A stretch of DNA of 64,000 bases from Bathymodiolus brooksi (lineage: Eukaryota; Mollusca; Bivalvia; Mytilida; Modiolidae), in assembly GCA_963680875.1 (NCBI GenBank), contig OY804580.1, positions 113,215,534 to 113,279,533 of the forward strand, in the 5' to 3' direction. The position numbers and the translations under genes are program-made. The notes under the pieces are model-generated. The model had not been told where the DNA came from, did not search any database, and saw nothing but the letters and a program-made list of their open reading frames with translations. Below, piece by piece: positions 23,601 through 32,984 of the stretch (positions within the stretch are counted from its first letter, which is position 1; every line of letters starts with the position of its first letter).

Positions 23601-26600
23601 GTGTAATGTATTGTAGATCGTTGTCTGTTCTTTATCTTTTAGTCATTGTGTTCTCTGTCCTTCGATTTACAGATTCTGATTACCTCTTTGGTCTCTTCAA
23701 ACTTTTCTTAAAGGAAGTGAATAAACATCTGACTTCATCAGATATGAGACATCGATATTATTACTGGATACTTAATAGCAAATGTTAGTCTGTCCTGTTT
23801 CTTTTGGCCAATGATAATCTGTCCTGCTTCTTTTGACCAATGATAATCTGTCCTGCTTCTTTTGACCAATGATAGTCTGTCCTGCTTCTTTTGGCCAATG
23901 TTAGTCTGTCCTGTTTCTTTTGGCCACTTATAGTTTGTTCTGTTTCTTTTGGCCAATGATAGTCTGTCCTGTTTCCTTTGGCCAATGATAGTCTGTCCTG
24001 CTTCTTTTGGTCAATGTATTGTATGTCCTTCGATCTACCGCTTGTAATTACTCCTATGGTGTATGTCCTTCGATTTATCGCTTGTAATTACTCCTATGGT
24101 GTATGTCTTTCGATTTACCGCTTGTAATTACTCCTATGGAATCTTCAAACTTTCTCTGTTTTACCTGCAAGCCGCACATAATCATACAATTGCTTAAAAG
24201 AAATGTTTTGAGTGATGATTGAATATTCAACTTCTACGAGTTGCTTGTATTTGGGGATACTAAATTAACTTAATTAAATATTTATTGTAAATCATTTTCG
24301 TATTATAAATTGTATGGAAATGACGGGATAACGATTAAAAAATAAAAGTACTACATAAATTATAAATCTGCCAGCCTGATGCATGTAATTACTTGTACAT
24401 TTTGTAATAGGTATATGTAATTTATGTAGGACAAATCACAGGTACGATGTACTAAACAGATGATAGGACAAACCACAGGTACGATGTACTCAACATGTGA
24501 TAGGACAAACCACAGGTACGATGTACTCAACAGGTGATAGGACAAACCACAGGTACGATGTACTCAACAGGTGATAGGACAAACCACAGGTACGATGTAC
24601 TCAACAGATGATAGGACAAACCACAGGTACGATGTACTCAACAGGTGATAGGACAAACCACAGGTACGATGTACTCAACAGGTGATAGTAAACTCTTTGA
24701 TGACTAGAACAAGTTAATAAGGAACGGTAGTAAATCATGTACATAGCATCAAACACCGAAAGTAAGAATTCAACGAATAGTTGCTACTGTGTGCGTGTGC
24801 GTGTGTGTGTGTGTCGACTATATCAGGGGTTCCACGAATTTGCGTGTTAACAAAAATAATTTTTTTTCTCAAACCACGCCAATTGATATCGACGAATTTA
24901 AATGAATTCATGGTATATCAGATTGTTTAACCCACCATCTATGTCCTCTATGTGAAACATGATGAATGTTCGTACTTACAAGGAAATATAGGTTTTGTGG
25001 GACTGAATATGAGTATATAATAAGAATTGTTCTAAACTGGGTTTGTTTTCCTATTACCTCTAAAAATTCTACCTCTTTCCTATATCGTTCTAATGATAAA
25101 ACATAAGATTATGCAGTTCATGAGGAGGTTACAGAAGGGGTTTCCTCTAATGTGTCATGCTAATTTAATCCAGATAATTTAGCAAAATGCGACAACTTTT
25201 AAAAAAAGATCGAGTTCACTGCTGTCCATGCCGGAAGTCGGCATTCAAAACGCCTATGGTTGGAATAGACCCTTCTGGAACCTCCCATATAAGATGATAT
25301 TCCTAATATATACTATTACCATAACTAGGGTTATTTTTAACAGCATTTTTTACATTGGTTTCCCAGTCTAAGGTGAACTTTTTCACAAACAGGTAAGCAT
25401 TGATTGGATTTCCTAGGTATACATTGGGGTCCTCCATGGCTTGATTACTGTGTGTTTCAAAAGCACTGGCAATACTGAAGAAAAATAGAAAGAAATCATT
25501 TCAGGATTAGGGTTTTATAGTGTTTAGCGCCACTTTCAACTATATTTCAGTTATATCGTGGCGGTCAGCTTTATTGTTGGAGGAAACCGGAGTACCCGCA
25601 GAAAACCACCGACCGGTCGCAAGTCACTAACAATCTTTATCACATAATGTTGTATCCGGTACACCTCGGTCATTTCAAAAGTAAAACCAATGTAAAAGCG
25701 TAAAATAAAACCATAATATTCTTTAATAATTCTAATCAGTATTATATCGACATTATTGTAACATATTTACCTCTGAAGTATTAAATGTAAATTGTATCAT
25801 TTCTGCTTATGAATTACAACAGCTGTTTGTATATAAGGCTTTAACACTTAAATGAAGTCGCATTATCATACTACATTGTATATATTAACAACGATTGCAT
25901 AATTGCATATGTAGTTGTAAGTCCAACTACCATACGATCACAACCACGACGGCCCAGTGGTAGCGTTTATCGACAGAAGTAGAGTACGACTCGGTCGCAT
26001 GCTAGGGGCAGTCTCATTATAGAGTATGAGTTATGTTCATTGTTGGAGAGCCTACTGTGACTGTGAAATGTGGAACAGCAATAATAGTGTGGTTCCTTTA
26101 CATTACTTTGTGTCAAAGTGTAAGGTTTGATAGTATCTCATGTTCATTTACATCCATAACCTGTCTCACTACAAGCTGTTCCTTAACCTTAGTTTGTGTC
26201 TAAGTGTTGGATAGTCTCTCATGTTCATTTACATCCATAACCTGTCTCACTACAAGCTGTTCCTTAACCTTAGTTTGTGTCTAAGTGTTGGATAGTCTCT
26301 CATGTTCATTTACATCCATAATCTGTCTCACTACAAGCTGTTCCTTAACTTTAGTTTGTGTCTAAGTGTTGGATAGTCTCTCATGTTCATTTACATCCAT
26401 AACCTTTGTCACTACAAGCTGTTACTTAACTTTAGTTTGTGTCTAAGTGTTGGATAGTATCTCATGTTCATTTACATCCATAACCTGTCTCACTACAAGC
26501 TGTTCCTTAACCTTACTTTGTGTCTAAGTGTTGGATAGTCTCTCATGTTCATTTACATCCATAACCTTTGTCACTACAAGCTGTTACTTAACTTTAGTTT

Positions 26601-29600
26601 GTGTCTAAGTGTTGGATAGTATCTCATGTTCATTTACATCCATAATCTGTCTCACTACAAGCTGTTCCTTAACCTTAGTTTGTGTCTAAGTGTTGGATAG
26701 TCTCTCATGTTCATTTACATCCATAACCTTTGTCACTACAAGCTGTTACTTAACTTTAGTTTGTGTCTAAGTGTTGGATAGTATCTCATGTTCATTTACA
26801 TCCATAACCTGTCTCACTACAAGCTGTTCCTTAACCTTACTTTGTGTCTAAGTGTTGGATAGTCTCTCATGTTCATTTACATCCATAACCTTTGTCACTA
26901 CAAGCTGTTCCTTAACTTTAGTTTGTGTCTAAGTGTTGGATTGTCTCTCATGTTCATTTACATCCATAACCTTTGTCACTACAAGCTGTTCCTTAACTTT
27001 AGTTTGTGTCTAAGTGTTGGATAGTCTCTCATGTTCATTTACATCCATAACCTTTGTCACTACAAGCTGTTCCTTAACTTTAGTTTGTGTCTAAGTGTTG
27101 GATAGTCTCTCATGTTCATTTACATCCATAACCTTTGTCACTACAAGCTGTTCCTTAACTTTAGTTTGTGTCTAAGTGTTGGATAGTCTCTCATGTTCAT
27201 TTACATCCATAACCTTTGTCACTACAAGCTGTTCCTTAACTTTAGTTTGTGTCTAAGTGTTGGATAGTCTCTCATGTTCATTTACATCCATAACCTTTGT
27301 CACTACAAGCTGTTCCTTAACTTTAGTCTGTGTCTAAGTGTTGGATAGTCTCTCATGTTCATTTACATCCATAACCTTTGTCACTACAAGCTGTTCCTTA
27401 ACTTTAGTTTGTGTCTAAGTGTTGGATAGTCTCTCATGTTCATTTACATCCATAACCTTTGTCACTACAAGCTGTTCCTTAACTTTAGTCTGTGTCTAAG
27501 TGTTGGATAGTCTCTCATGTTCATTTACATCCATAACCTTTGTCACTACAAGCTGTTCCTTAACTTTAGTTTGTGTCTAAGTGTTGGATAGTCTCTCATG
27601 TTCATTTACATCCATAACCTTTGTCACTACAAGCTGTTCCTTAACTTTAGTTTGTGTCTAAGTGTTGGATAGTCTCTCATGTTCATTTACATCCATAACC
27701 TTTGTCACTACAAGCTGTTCCTTAACTTTAGTTTGTGTCTAAGTGTTGGATAGTCTCTCATGTTCATTTACATCCATAACCTTTGTCACTACAAGCTGTT
27801 CCTTAACTTTAGTTTGTGTCTAAGTGTTGGATAGTCTCTCATGTTCATTTACATCCATAACCTTTGTCACTACAAGCTGTTCCTTAACTTTAGTTTGTGT
27901 CTAAGTGTTGGATAGTCTCTCATGTTCATTTACATCCATAACCTTTGTCACTACAAGCTGTTACTTAACTTTAGTTTGTGTCTAAGTGTTGGATAGTCTC
28001 TCATTTTCATTTACATCCATAACCTTTGTCACTACAAGCTGTTCCTTAACCTTACTTTGTGTCTAAGTGTTGGATAGTCTCTCGTGTTCATTTACATTGA
28101 TAACCTGTCTCACTACAAGCTGTTCCTTAACCTTACTTTATGTCTAAGTGTTGGATAGTCTCTCGTGTTCATTTACATTGATAACCTGTCTCACTACAAG
28201 CTGTTCCTTAACCTTACTTTATGTCTAAGTGTTGGATAGTATCTCATGTTCATTTACATCCATAACCTTTGTCACTACAAGCTGTTCCTTAACTTTAGTC
28301 TGTGTCTAAGTGTTGGATAGTCTCTCATGTTCATTTACATCCATAACCTTTGTCACTACAAGCTGTTCCTTAACTTTAGTTTGTGTCTAAGTGTTGGATA
28401 GTCTCTCATGTTCATTTACATCCATAACCTTTGTCACTACAAGCTGTTCCTTAACTTTAGTTTGTGTCTAAGTGTTGGATAGTCTCTCATGTTCATTTAC
28501 ATCCATAACCTTTGTCACTACAAGCTGTTCCTTAACTTTAGTTTGTGTCTAAGTGTTGGATAGTCTCTCATGTTCATTTACATCCATAACCTTTGTCACT
28601 ACAAGCTGTTCCTTAACTTTAGTTTGTGTCTAAGTGTTGGATAGTCTCTCATGTTCATTTACATCCATAACCTTTGTCACTACAAGCTGTTCCTTAACTT
28701 TAGTTTGTGTCTAAGTGTTGGATAGTCTCTCATGTTCATTTACATCCATAACCTTTGTCACTACAAGCTGTTCCTTAACTTTAGTTTGTGTCTAAGTGTT
28801 GGATAGTCTCTCATGTTCATTTACATCCATAACCTTTGTCACTACAAGCTGTTCCTTAACTTTAGTTTGTGTCTAAGTGTTGGATAGTCTCTCATGTTCA
28901 TTTACATCCATAACCTTTGTCACTACAAGCTGTTCCTTAACTTTAGTTTGTGTCTAAGTGTTGGATAGTCTCTCATGTTCATTTACATCCATAACCTTTG
29001 TCACTACAAGCTGTTCCTTAACTTTAGTTTGTGTCTAAGTGTTGGATAGTCTCTCATGTTCATTTACATCCATAACCTTTGTCACTACAAGCTGTTCCTT
29101 AACTTTAGTTTGTGTCTAAGTGTTGGATAGTCTCTCATGTTCATTTACATCCATAACCTTTGTCACTACAAGCTGTTCCTTAACTTTAGTTTGTGTCTAA
29201 GTGTTGGATAGTCTCTCATGTTCATTTACATCCATAACCTTTGTCACTACAAGCTGTTCCTTAACTTTAGTCTGTGTCTAAGTGTTGGATAGTCTCTCAT
29301 GTTCATTTACATCCATAACCTTTGTCACTACAAGCTGTTCCTTAACTTTAGTTTGTGTCTAAGTGTTGGATAGTCTCTCATGTTCATTTACATCCATAAC
29401 CTTTGTCACTACAAGCTGTTCCTTAACTTTGTTTTGTATCTGAGTGTTCATTTATAACTACATGTATAATATCGTATGATAGTTGTATTTACAACTAGCT
29501 GTGCAATCATTGTCTGTCACCACTAACATTGTGAGTTCGAATCCTGTTCATAGCGAGGTGTACTCGATACAACATTACGTGATAAAGTTTGTCAGTGACT

Positions 29601-30043
29601 TGCGACAGGTCAGTGGTTTTCTCCGGGACTCCGGTTTCCTCCACCAATAAAACTGACCGGCAGGATATAAATGGAATATTGTTAAAAGTGGCGTTAAGCA
29701 CCATAAGCCAAACCAAACCTACTAATCATATATTTATCCTTTTTAATTGTTGGTTTGTTGGGTCACAAATTGAAAAAAGCAACAACAAAAAATCCAATAC
29801 AGACAGTATAAATACATGTGTATTCCTTAGCCGGCTTCATACAATATATACTTACTTTTCTAATAAATTTAATCTTTTCTTTTCCTCTGCAATATATTCT
29901 TTTATTTTGAAAGCCATGTTTTTCTCTGCCACCAAACCATTTTCCATATGGGCCAATGAAGTAAATAGTTCACTGTTCGTACATATAAAAAGTGTAAGTA
30001 TATAAAATATTGAATAAGATAACACATTCATTAACTCTTTCAT
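11586..30043 (-). CDS. P4HA: Prolyl 4-hydroxylase subunit alpha, N-terminal half (5 exons, partial)
   Basis: The family forms the alpha subunit of the ER-lumenal collagen prolyl 4-hydroxylase, an alpha2beta2 Fe(II)/2-oxoglutarate enzyme that hydroxylates Pro in X-Pro-Gly repeats. Coding exons are complement(30043..29856, 25474..25320, 22473..22309, 12466..12306, 11637..11586), joined in phases 2, 1, 1, 0; all boundaries are GT-AG. The 240 residues seen contain a signal peptide (1 to about 24, ending ICTNS) and the N-terminal domain ([51 protein letters not shown]). The start of the TPR-like peptide-binding domain follows ([37 protein letters not shown]). The family is usually about 530-550 residues. 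The catalytic domain with its HxD…H iron site and Lys is absent and should lie beyond position 1. Introns 1, 2, 3 and 5 hold tandem arrays. Family assignment is strong; which paralogue it is cannot be told. Confidence 0.88.
11736..11993 (-). mobile_element. SINE-A copy (tRNA-derived)
   Basis: The tRNA-like head is at the right end (B box reads GGATTCGAACTC on the plus strand, i.e. GAGTTCGAATCC). The conserved body GGAGGAAACCGGAGTACC and tail GTGTTTAACACCAA lie to the left. This family has about twelve copies in the window. The copy lies in P4HA intron 4. Confidence 0.75.
12306..12466 (-). CDS. P4HA: P4HA exon 4 (peptide-substrate-binding domain)
   Basis: A 161-nt exon starts after TTATTTAAG and ends at GAA|GTAAGA. 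It encodes (A)[17 protein letters not shown], then a helix with [14 protein letters not shown], then [11 protein letters not shown]. This matches the TPR-like region of the alpha subunits (vertebrate DCFELGKVAY…, VLDYLSYA). It enters in phase 1 and leaves in phase 0. It sits between the two largest satellites of the window. Confidence 0.87.
12512..12640 (+). mobile_element. Family C dispersed repeat, left half (flank of 66-bp array)
   Basis: It starts GAGAAAACCGAAGGGGCAAT and runs through GGACAATCCAGAGAGACTGG to CACAGAAAACTAAAAAGATG, colinear with copies at 39098 and 61574. The 66-bp satellite starts at the point where the element's next segment (AACCCCACTAAAAACTGGG in the 19720 copy) would follow. 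Confidence 0.7.
12641..17508. repeat. 66-bp satellite array (about 74 copies)
   Basis: The unit is 66 bp and contains GACCCCACCAAAAACAGAGG, then CCCTGATATCCATGAAGGAT, then AACCAGTTCTGTACAACATA. Recurrent variants are GGTCAGCCC/GGTGAGCCC, GACGCCACC and GGGATAACC. The period is divisible by three, so frames persist: minus-strand 17364-13456 is open for 1302 codons, and other minus and plus frames are open for hundreds. It lies in P4HA intron 3. Marker variants recur at multiples of 66 bp, showing blockwise duplication. Confidence 0.96.
17509..17545 (+). mobile_element. Family C dispersed repeat, right continuation
   Basis: After the last partial 66-bp unit (GATAACCAGATG) the sequence reads CTGTCTCTTATAGGACATAT. 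This resembles the segment after the homologous unit in the 19720 copy (CTGCTTCTCTATAGGCACCC). The array therefore looks like an expanded internal segment of one element. Confidence 0.5.
17546..18489. other. AT-rich intron sequence, no feature seen
   Basis: Intron 3 of the prolyl hydroxylase gene. I see low-complexity A/T runs, but no exon with plausible splice sites and no recognisable repeat. Confidence 0.4.
18490..19110. repeat. Local direct duplication, one copy split by a SINE
   Basis: TATCATATCAGTTGTCT followed by GT(G/A)GTACATT(A/G)AA and ACACCAA(A/T)ATATGAC occurs at 18490-18567 and again at 19001-19072. The shared right part, ATCTAACCAAC(C/A)AGG(A/C)GT, follows at about 18951 and 19073. 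In the left copy the two parts are separated by the SINE-B at 18568. Confidence 0.6.
18568..18950 (-). mobile_element. SINE-B copy (tRNA-derived)
   Basis: On the minus strand the head reads CCGCATCGGTGGCGTAAT, GTTAGCGTGCTCGCCT (A box) and GGGTTCGAGCCCC (B box), very close to a tRNA. The body ends in GTTAAACGATAATCACTCAC and a (TCAC)n tail. The head is the best preserved of the five copies. It lacks a full cloverleaf and is part of a SINE, so it is not annotated as a tRNA gene. Confidence 0.85.
19278..19649 (+). mobile_element. SINE-B copy with 11-bp target-site duplication
   Basis: The tRNA-like head is CTAACCGCATCGGTGGTGTA with B box GGGTTCGTGCCCC. The tail is TTGGCGCCAAACAACAACCA then CTCACTTA. 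The flanks carry CTCAAATGGTG at 19267-19277 and 19650-19660, the duplication expected from target-primed retroposition. The copy looks full length, about 372 bp. Confidence 0.88.
19720..19930 (+). mobile_element. Family C dispersed repeat copy (no expansion)
   Basis: Colinear blocks are AGACAATACAGTTGCCAAAA, CTACACAGGAAATTAAAACT, GAACAACACCAACCCCACTA, CCCGAAGGGTAAGCAGTTCC and GGCACCCATCGTGTTTCC. It serves as an unexpanded reference for the segments that became the 66-bp and 29-bp arrays. Confidence 0.7.
19961..20737. mobile_element. Foldback non-autonomous DNA transposon (PIF/Harbinger-like?)
   Basis: The left end GGCCATGTTCTCGAAAGT matches the reverse complement of the right end, GGTCGTGTTCCCGAAAGT. 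Inside both ends are repeated blocks of TTAGGACATGTCCTAAG in both orientations. A 3-bp direct repeat TCA flanks the element (19958-19960 and 20738-20740). A 3-bp duplication suggests the PIF/Harbinger group, although TWA is usual there. There is no transposase. Confidence 0.65.
20741..22308. other. Intron 3 sequence with repeat fragments
   Basis: At 21083-21180 is a fragment of a dispersed motif (CTGTCTAAACCGGACCTCC, AGACAGGTGTTTGGTTTATA), also found near 56660-56820. At 21310-21440 is a minus-strand copy of family D. At 22235-22275 is another family D fragment (AATAACCTTCATCGGGTACG). No exon is recognised apart from those listed. Confidence 0.5.
21310..21440 (-). mobile_element. Family D dispersed repeat copy (unexpanded)
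   Basis: On the minus strand: AATAACCATCAGGTACACTC, ATTGGAAAGCCATATAATAT, ACCAAAGGGCCTAAAGAGGA, TAGGCAAAATA. It is colinear with the element at 53700, in which the last part is expanded as a 65-bp tandem array. Confidence 0.6.
22309..22473 (-). CDS. P4HA: P4HA exon 3 (N-terminal domain)
   Basis: A 165-nt exon lies between ATGTACATTTACAG and G|GTAAGGGC, phase 1 to phase 1. It encodes (E)[11 protein letters not shown], then [19 protein letters not shown] and [13 protein letters not shown]. This is the hallmark stretch of alpha-subunit N-terminal domains (vertebrate FPNDEDQVGAAKALLRLQD). It gives the strongest single match to the family in the window. Confidence 0.92.
22527..22575 (+). mobile_element. 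Family C fragment (5' end)
   Basis: GAGAATATCGAAGGGGCTAT, then CAAGAATGGACAATCCAGAG and ACACT, then divergence. It is a short 5' fragment of the family with no tandem expansion, in P4HA intron 2. Confidence 0.55.
22576..23475. other. Intron 2 sequence, no feature seen
   Basis: AT-rich DNA. I found no exon in phase with neighbouring hydroxylase exons and no recognised repeat. A short plus-strand ORF at 23179-23370 is hydrophobic by composition only. Confidence 0.4.
23787..24012. repeat. 29-bp minisatellite (about 8 copies)
   Basis: The unit contains GTCTGTCCTGCTTCTTTTGG and CCAATGATA. On the minus strand this is TGGCCAAAAGAAACAGGACAG, matching the family C segment ATGGCCAAAAGAAAAAG seen at 33620. 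Successive units start at 23821, 23850 and 23879. Confidence 0.9.
24019..24140. repeat. 40-bp minisatellite (3 copies)
   Basis: The unit holds GTATGTCCTTCGATTTACCG and CTTGTAATTACTCCTATGGT. On the minus strand this corresponds to the family C block around GTAATCAGAATCCGTATATC (33580 copy). It adjoins the 29-bp array. Confidence 0.88.
24428..24690. repeat. 37-bp minisatellite (about 7 copies)
   Basis: The unit contains GATAGGACAAACCACAGGTA and CGATGTACTCAACAGGT, with a strict 37-bp spacing (24481, 24518 and so on). Copies are nearly identical. It lies in P4HA intron 2. I see no obvious parent element. Confidence 0.92.
24691..25319. other. Intron 2 sequence with a GT microsatellite
   Basis: A (GT)n tract lies at about 24790-24814. 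The rest is unique AT-rich DNA up to the exon 2 donor. Confidence 0.5.
25320..25474 (-). CDS. P4HA: P4HA exon 2 (N-terminal dimerisation domain)
   Basis: A 155-nt exon follows TATTTTTCTTCAG and ends G|GTAATAG. It encodes (N)[15 protein letters not shown], then [18 protein letters not shown] and [12 protein letters not shown]. The motif (Y/F)(L/V)G(N/H)P(I/V)NA(Y/F) is conserved in alpha subunits. It completes the split Asn codon from exon 1 (AA|T). Confidence 0.9.
25511..25965 (-). mobile_element. SINE-A copy interrupted by about 230 bp
   Basis: The tail and body (TTTAGCGCCACTTTCAACTA, GGAGGAAACCGGAGTACC, ACATAATGTTGTATCCGGTA) run from 25511 to about 25670. The head (GTAGTTGTAAGTCCAACTAC, CACAACCACGACGGCC) runs from about 25905 to 25965. 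Unrelated AT-rich DNA replaces the B-box region between them. Confidence 0.65.
26104..29440. repeat. 81-bp satellite array (about 41 copies)
   Basis: The unit contains TAGTCTCTCATGTTCATTTA, CATCCATAACCTTTGTCACT, ACAAGCTGTTCCTTAACTTT and AGTTTGTGTCTAAGTGTTGG. Spacing is 81 bp (26211 to 26292). Left-end copies carry CTGTCTCACT and CCTTAACCTTA variants that recur at 28080-28230. Stops occur in every frame. It lies in P4HA intron 1, with SINE-A copies just outside both ends. Confidence 0.96.
29470..29712 (+). mobile_element. SINE-A copy
   Basis: Head CGTATGATAGTTGTATTTAC with B box GAGTTCGAATCC. The body ends CCACCAATAAAACTGACC and GTGGCGTTAAGCACCATAAG. It abuts the end of the 81-bp array. Confidence 0.75.
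29856..30043 (-). CDS. P4HA: P4HA exon 1 (start codon, signal peptide)
   Basis: The ATG at 30043 has A at -3. Residues 1 to about 24 are a hydrophobic signal peptide ([11 protein letters not shown] core, likely cleavage after TNS). The family's N-terminal helix follows ([33 protein letters not shown]). A second Met at residue 5 could also start. The exon ends GAA AA|GTAAGT in phase 2; reading on would meet a stop at once. No TATA box is evident upstream. Confidence 0.87.
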
Positions 30044-31520
30044 AATTATACTATGAAATATATATAGAGAGGGACTGTTTCCTGCACAAAGTATGGCCTA
30101 TTACGTATACGCTATATTTCGATAAAAATCAGAAAATAATAGAAATATTATCGCAGTCTGTTCACAGTTACAAATCCACACTAAATTTTTGTTAGTTATA
30201 AAATATCACAGCTACGTAAAACAAATCAAGATTGTGTTATGAAAATATCAAATTTTGTTCATAACAACAAATAAATCCACGGCACAATTTTGTATTTACA
30301 ACACATGCAATCACGTAACTTTCAGAGAGATCTGTGCTTCAATCACGTGAGAAAAAGAAGGAACAAGATTCAAACACGTTCAAGGTGCAACGTCACCACT
30401 GTTACTCTCAGCTGCTTGTTGTCACGTAAAAAATCGTCTAATTCCTTTAAATGTCGTTTATTATTTTCCGCAAATTGGACAAATCCTGATTGATTCAAAT
30501 TACGGTTTTAAACATTCTTATTTGCTTCAATATATGTAAGGAAATGTGGCGTTCAAGATTATAATGTTAATCCTTTAAACAATCAATATGAAAACAACAT
30601 ATGTTACATGAAATAAACACAACGTTCATCTTAATATTACATATTACATTTATTTATAAACTTATAAAAGTCATGTCTACTTCCACTGACGGTATAATTA
30701 ATTGTAACATCCTTCAAAAAACAACAACAAACAATTGTTGCAGTTCACCATCTATAAGGATGTTGTTTTGTGTAATAATGTTAATCACAGGTGTGTGGAC
30801 GGAAAATTGATGACACTTCAGAAAAATGTCCTTGAGTTTACATGCGGATACAATAAAAGTAGATCTAACTATACTTATATCTATTAGATAGAACTTTTCT
30901 GTCCCTATTTCCTTGAGTTTACATGAGGATAGAGTAAAAGTAGATATAACTATACTTATATCCAGTAGATAAAACTTTTCTGTCCCTGCATTGTTTTTGT
31001 TTGTTCTATCTATTATGAAAAGAAAGTTTAACCAGTGATGGCAAAGTTGACGTTAATCACCAATTAATCAATCAGTTGTGGTAAATTAAAACGTAAATAC
31101 GAGCGACACGATTCTTGAATATCCTTCATCAGGTACGCTCATGTTGCTAACAAAATCCACCAATCCATTTCGTCCAAACATCCTCAGATCTTGTATATTT
31201 TTTCTATGATATGTTTCGAGTCATATTGATCATTGAACATTGTATTGTTTAAGGTGATGTACCTTTAACCTAACAGGATAGTATTACACATTATATACAT
31301 GATGATGACAAAGTACTGTTGTCAGTCGTATAAAACCTACGACCTTGTGCACTTGTCACGTACAAATAATATATGCATAGCATAGCATATATATTGTCTT
31401 CTTAGACCGGTGTATTAATATTTAAATTACAGACACGGACGATGAAACACGATAGAATAAGATAAAGAAAGGCTATGGAGTCAGGATAAAACATCATGAA
31501 ACAGACAAAACCAGTCTGTG
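30044..31520. other. Upstream flank of P4HA, two-copy direct repeat
   Basis: This is the start of the 13.8-kb divergent intergenic region between P4HA and the rabaptin gene. At 30829-30990 a block of about 82 bp (CCTTGAGTTTACATG, AAAGTAGAT, AACTTTTCTGTCCCT) occurs twice in tandem. A family D fragment (AATATCCTTCATCAGGTACG) is at about 31117. No promoter motif can be defended. Confidence 0.5.
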
Positions 31521-31539
31521 AAAAGGGTTCAAAACATAA

Positions 31540-32330
31540 AATCAGATATTACCATGGAAACGGGACAAAATATGAGATTAGGTAAAAATCAGTCTGCGGA
31601 AACGGGACAAAACTTTATATAAGATGAAATCAGATATTACCAGGGAAACGGGACAAAACTTTATATAAGATGAAATCAGATATTACCAGGGAAACGGGAC
31701 AAAACTTTATATAAGATGAAATCAGATATTACCAGGGAAACGGGACAAAACTTTATATAAGATGAAATCCGATATTACCAGGGAAACGGGACAAAACTTT
31801 ATATAAGATGAAATCAGATATTACCAGGGAAACGGGACAAAACTTTATATAAGATGAAATCCGATATTACCAGGGAAACGGGACAAAACTTTATATAAGA
31901 TGAAATCAGATATTACCAGGGAAACGGGACAAAACTTTATATAAGATGAAATCAGATATTACCAGGGAAACAGGACAAAACTTTATATAAGATGAAATCA
32001 GATATTACCAGGGAAACGGGACAAAACTTTATATAAGATGAAATCAGATATTACCAGGGAAACAGGACATAACTTTATATAAGATGAAATCAATATCTCG
32101 AAAGGGGACAACATTTTATATCAGATAGAAATCAATATCTGGAAACGGGACAAAACTTTATATAAGATCAAATCAATATCGGGAAACGAGGCAAGACTTT
32201 ATATGAGATAAAAATCAATATCTGGAAACGGGACAAAACTTTTGATAACATTAAATCAATATCGGGAAACGAGGCAAGACTTTATATGTATTGAGATAAA
32301 ATCAATTTGTGGAAACGAGAAAAAAACATG
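31540..32330. repeat. 46-bp minisatellite with a degenerate right half
   Basis: A 46-bp unit (AAATCAGATATTACCAGGGA, AACGGGACAAAACTTTATAT, AAGATG) is regular from about 31605 to 32095, some 11 copies. It decays to 32330 into units with AATCAATATC(G/T)GGAAACG. The left fringe (31500-31600) is also degenerate. Confidence 0.92.
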
Positions 32331-32337
32331 AGGTTAT

Positions 32338-32572
32338 GGGGTATAATGTTTAACGCCATATTTAGCAATATTTCAGTTATATCATGGTGGTCAGTTGCAT
32401 TGGTGGAGGAAACCGGAGTACCCGGAGAAAACCACCGACCTGACGCAAGTCACTTACAAACTTTATCACATAAATGCCTCTCCTGAGCGGGATTCGAACT
32501 CACAACACTAGTGGTGATAGGTACTGATTGCATAGTTAGTTGCAAATCCTACTACCATCAACTTGAGATAAA
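32338..32572 (-). mobile_element. SINE-A copy
   Basis: Tail TAATGTTTAACGCCATATTT; body GGAGGAAACCGGAGTACC; head at the right (GGGATTCGAACTC as the reversed B box, TAGTTGCAAATCCTACTACC). It lies directly beside the 46-bp array. Confidence 0.75.
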
Positions 32573-32810
32573 AGAAACAACAGAAACATCTTGCCTCATT
32601 TCTTGACATTTACCTTACATTCGACACCAATTGTCAACTTTCGACCAGACTTTATGACAAAAGAGACTTCTTTAATGTTTACCATTTGTGGTATATTAAT
32701 GGAATCCAGTTTGCAAAGTTTTGATTATTAATTGACAGAACATCATCAATATGCCTGACAGTGAGATGAAAAGTTTTATCTTCTGTATTCTATTCTGTCT
32801 TTGATAAGAA

Positions 32811-32950
32811 AAGTTTGAAGATACCAAATGGGTAGAGGCCGTAATAGGAATAAGACTGACAATGCAATGGTCAAAAGAAGAAGGACGAAAAATGATGTGC
32901 AAAACACTACACAGAAAAATAGAGATTGAACAACACGAACCCCACTAATA
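32811..32950 (+). mobile_element. Family C copy
   Basis: AGTTTGAAGATACCAAATGG, TGACAATGCAATGGTCAAAA, CAAAACACTACACAGAAAAA, GATTGAACAACACGAACCCC, then divergence. It shows the unexpanded order of blocks. Confidence 0.65.
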
Positions 32951-32984
32951 TAAACACAGCCGCCTCATAGGATTATAGGAATAT

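Larger units (their letters stand above)
23480..24165 (-). mobile_element. Family C copy carrying two internal minisatellites
   Basis: On the minus strand it reads AAAGTTTGAAGA, then a 40-bp array, then a 29-bp array. It continues through AGATCGAGCAACACGAACCA, CACTAAAAACAGGGGATGAA and GTGGCACCCGTCATATTTCT, the usual order of family C. A second, unexpanded version of the left part (GTCTCTTCAAACTTTT on the plus strand) lies at 23685-23705. The element has therefore been partly duplicated as well as expanded. Confidence 0.65.
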
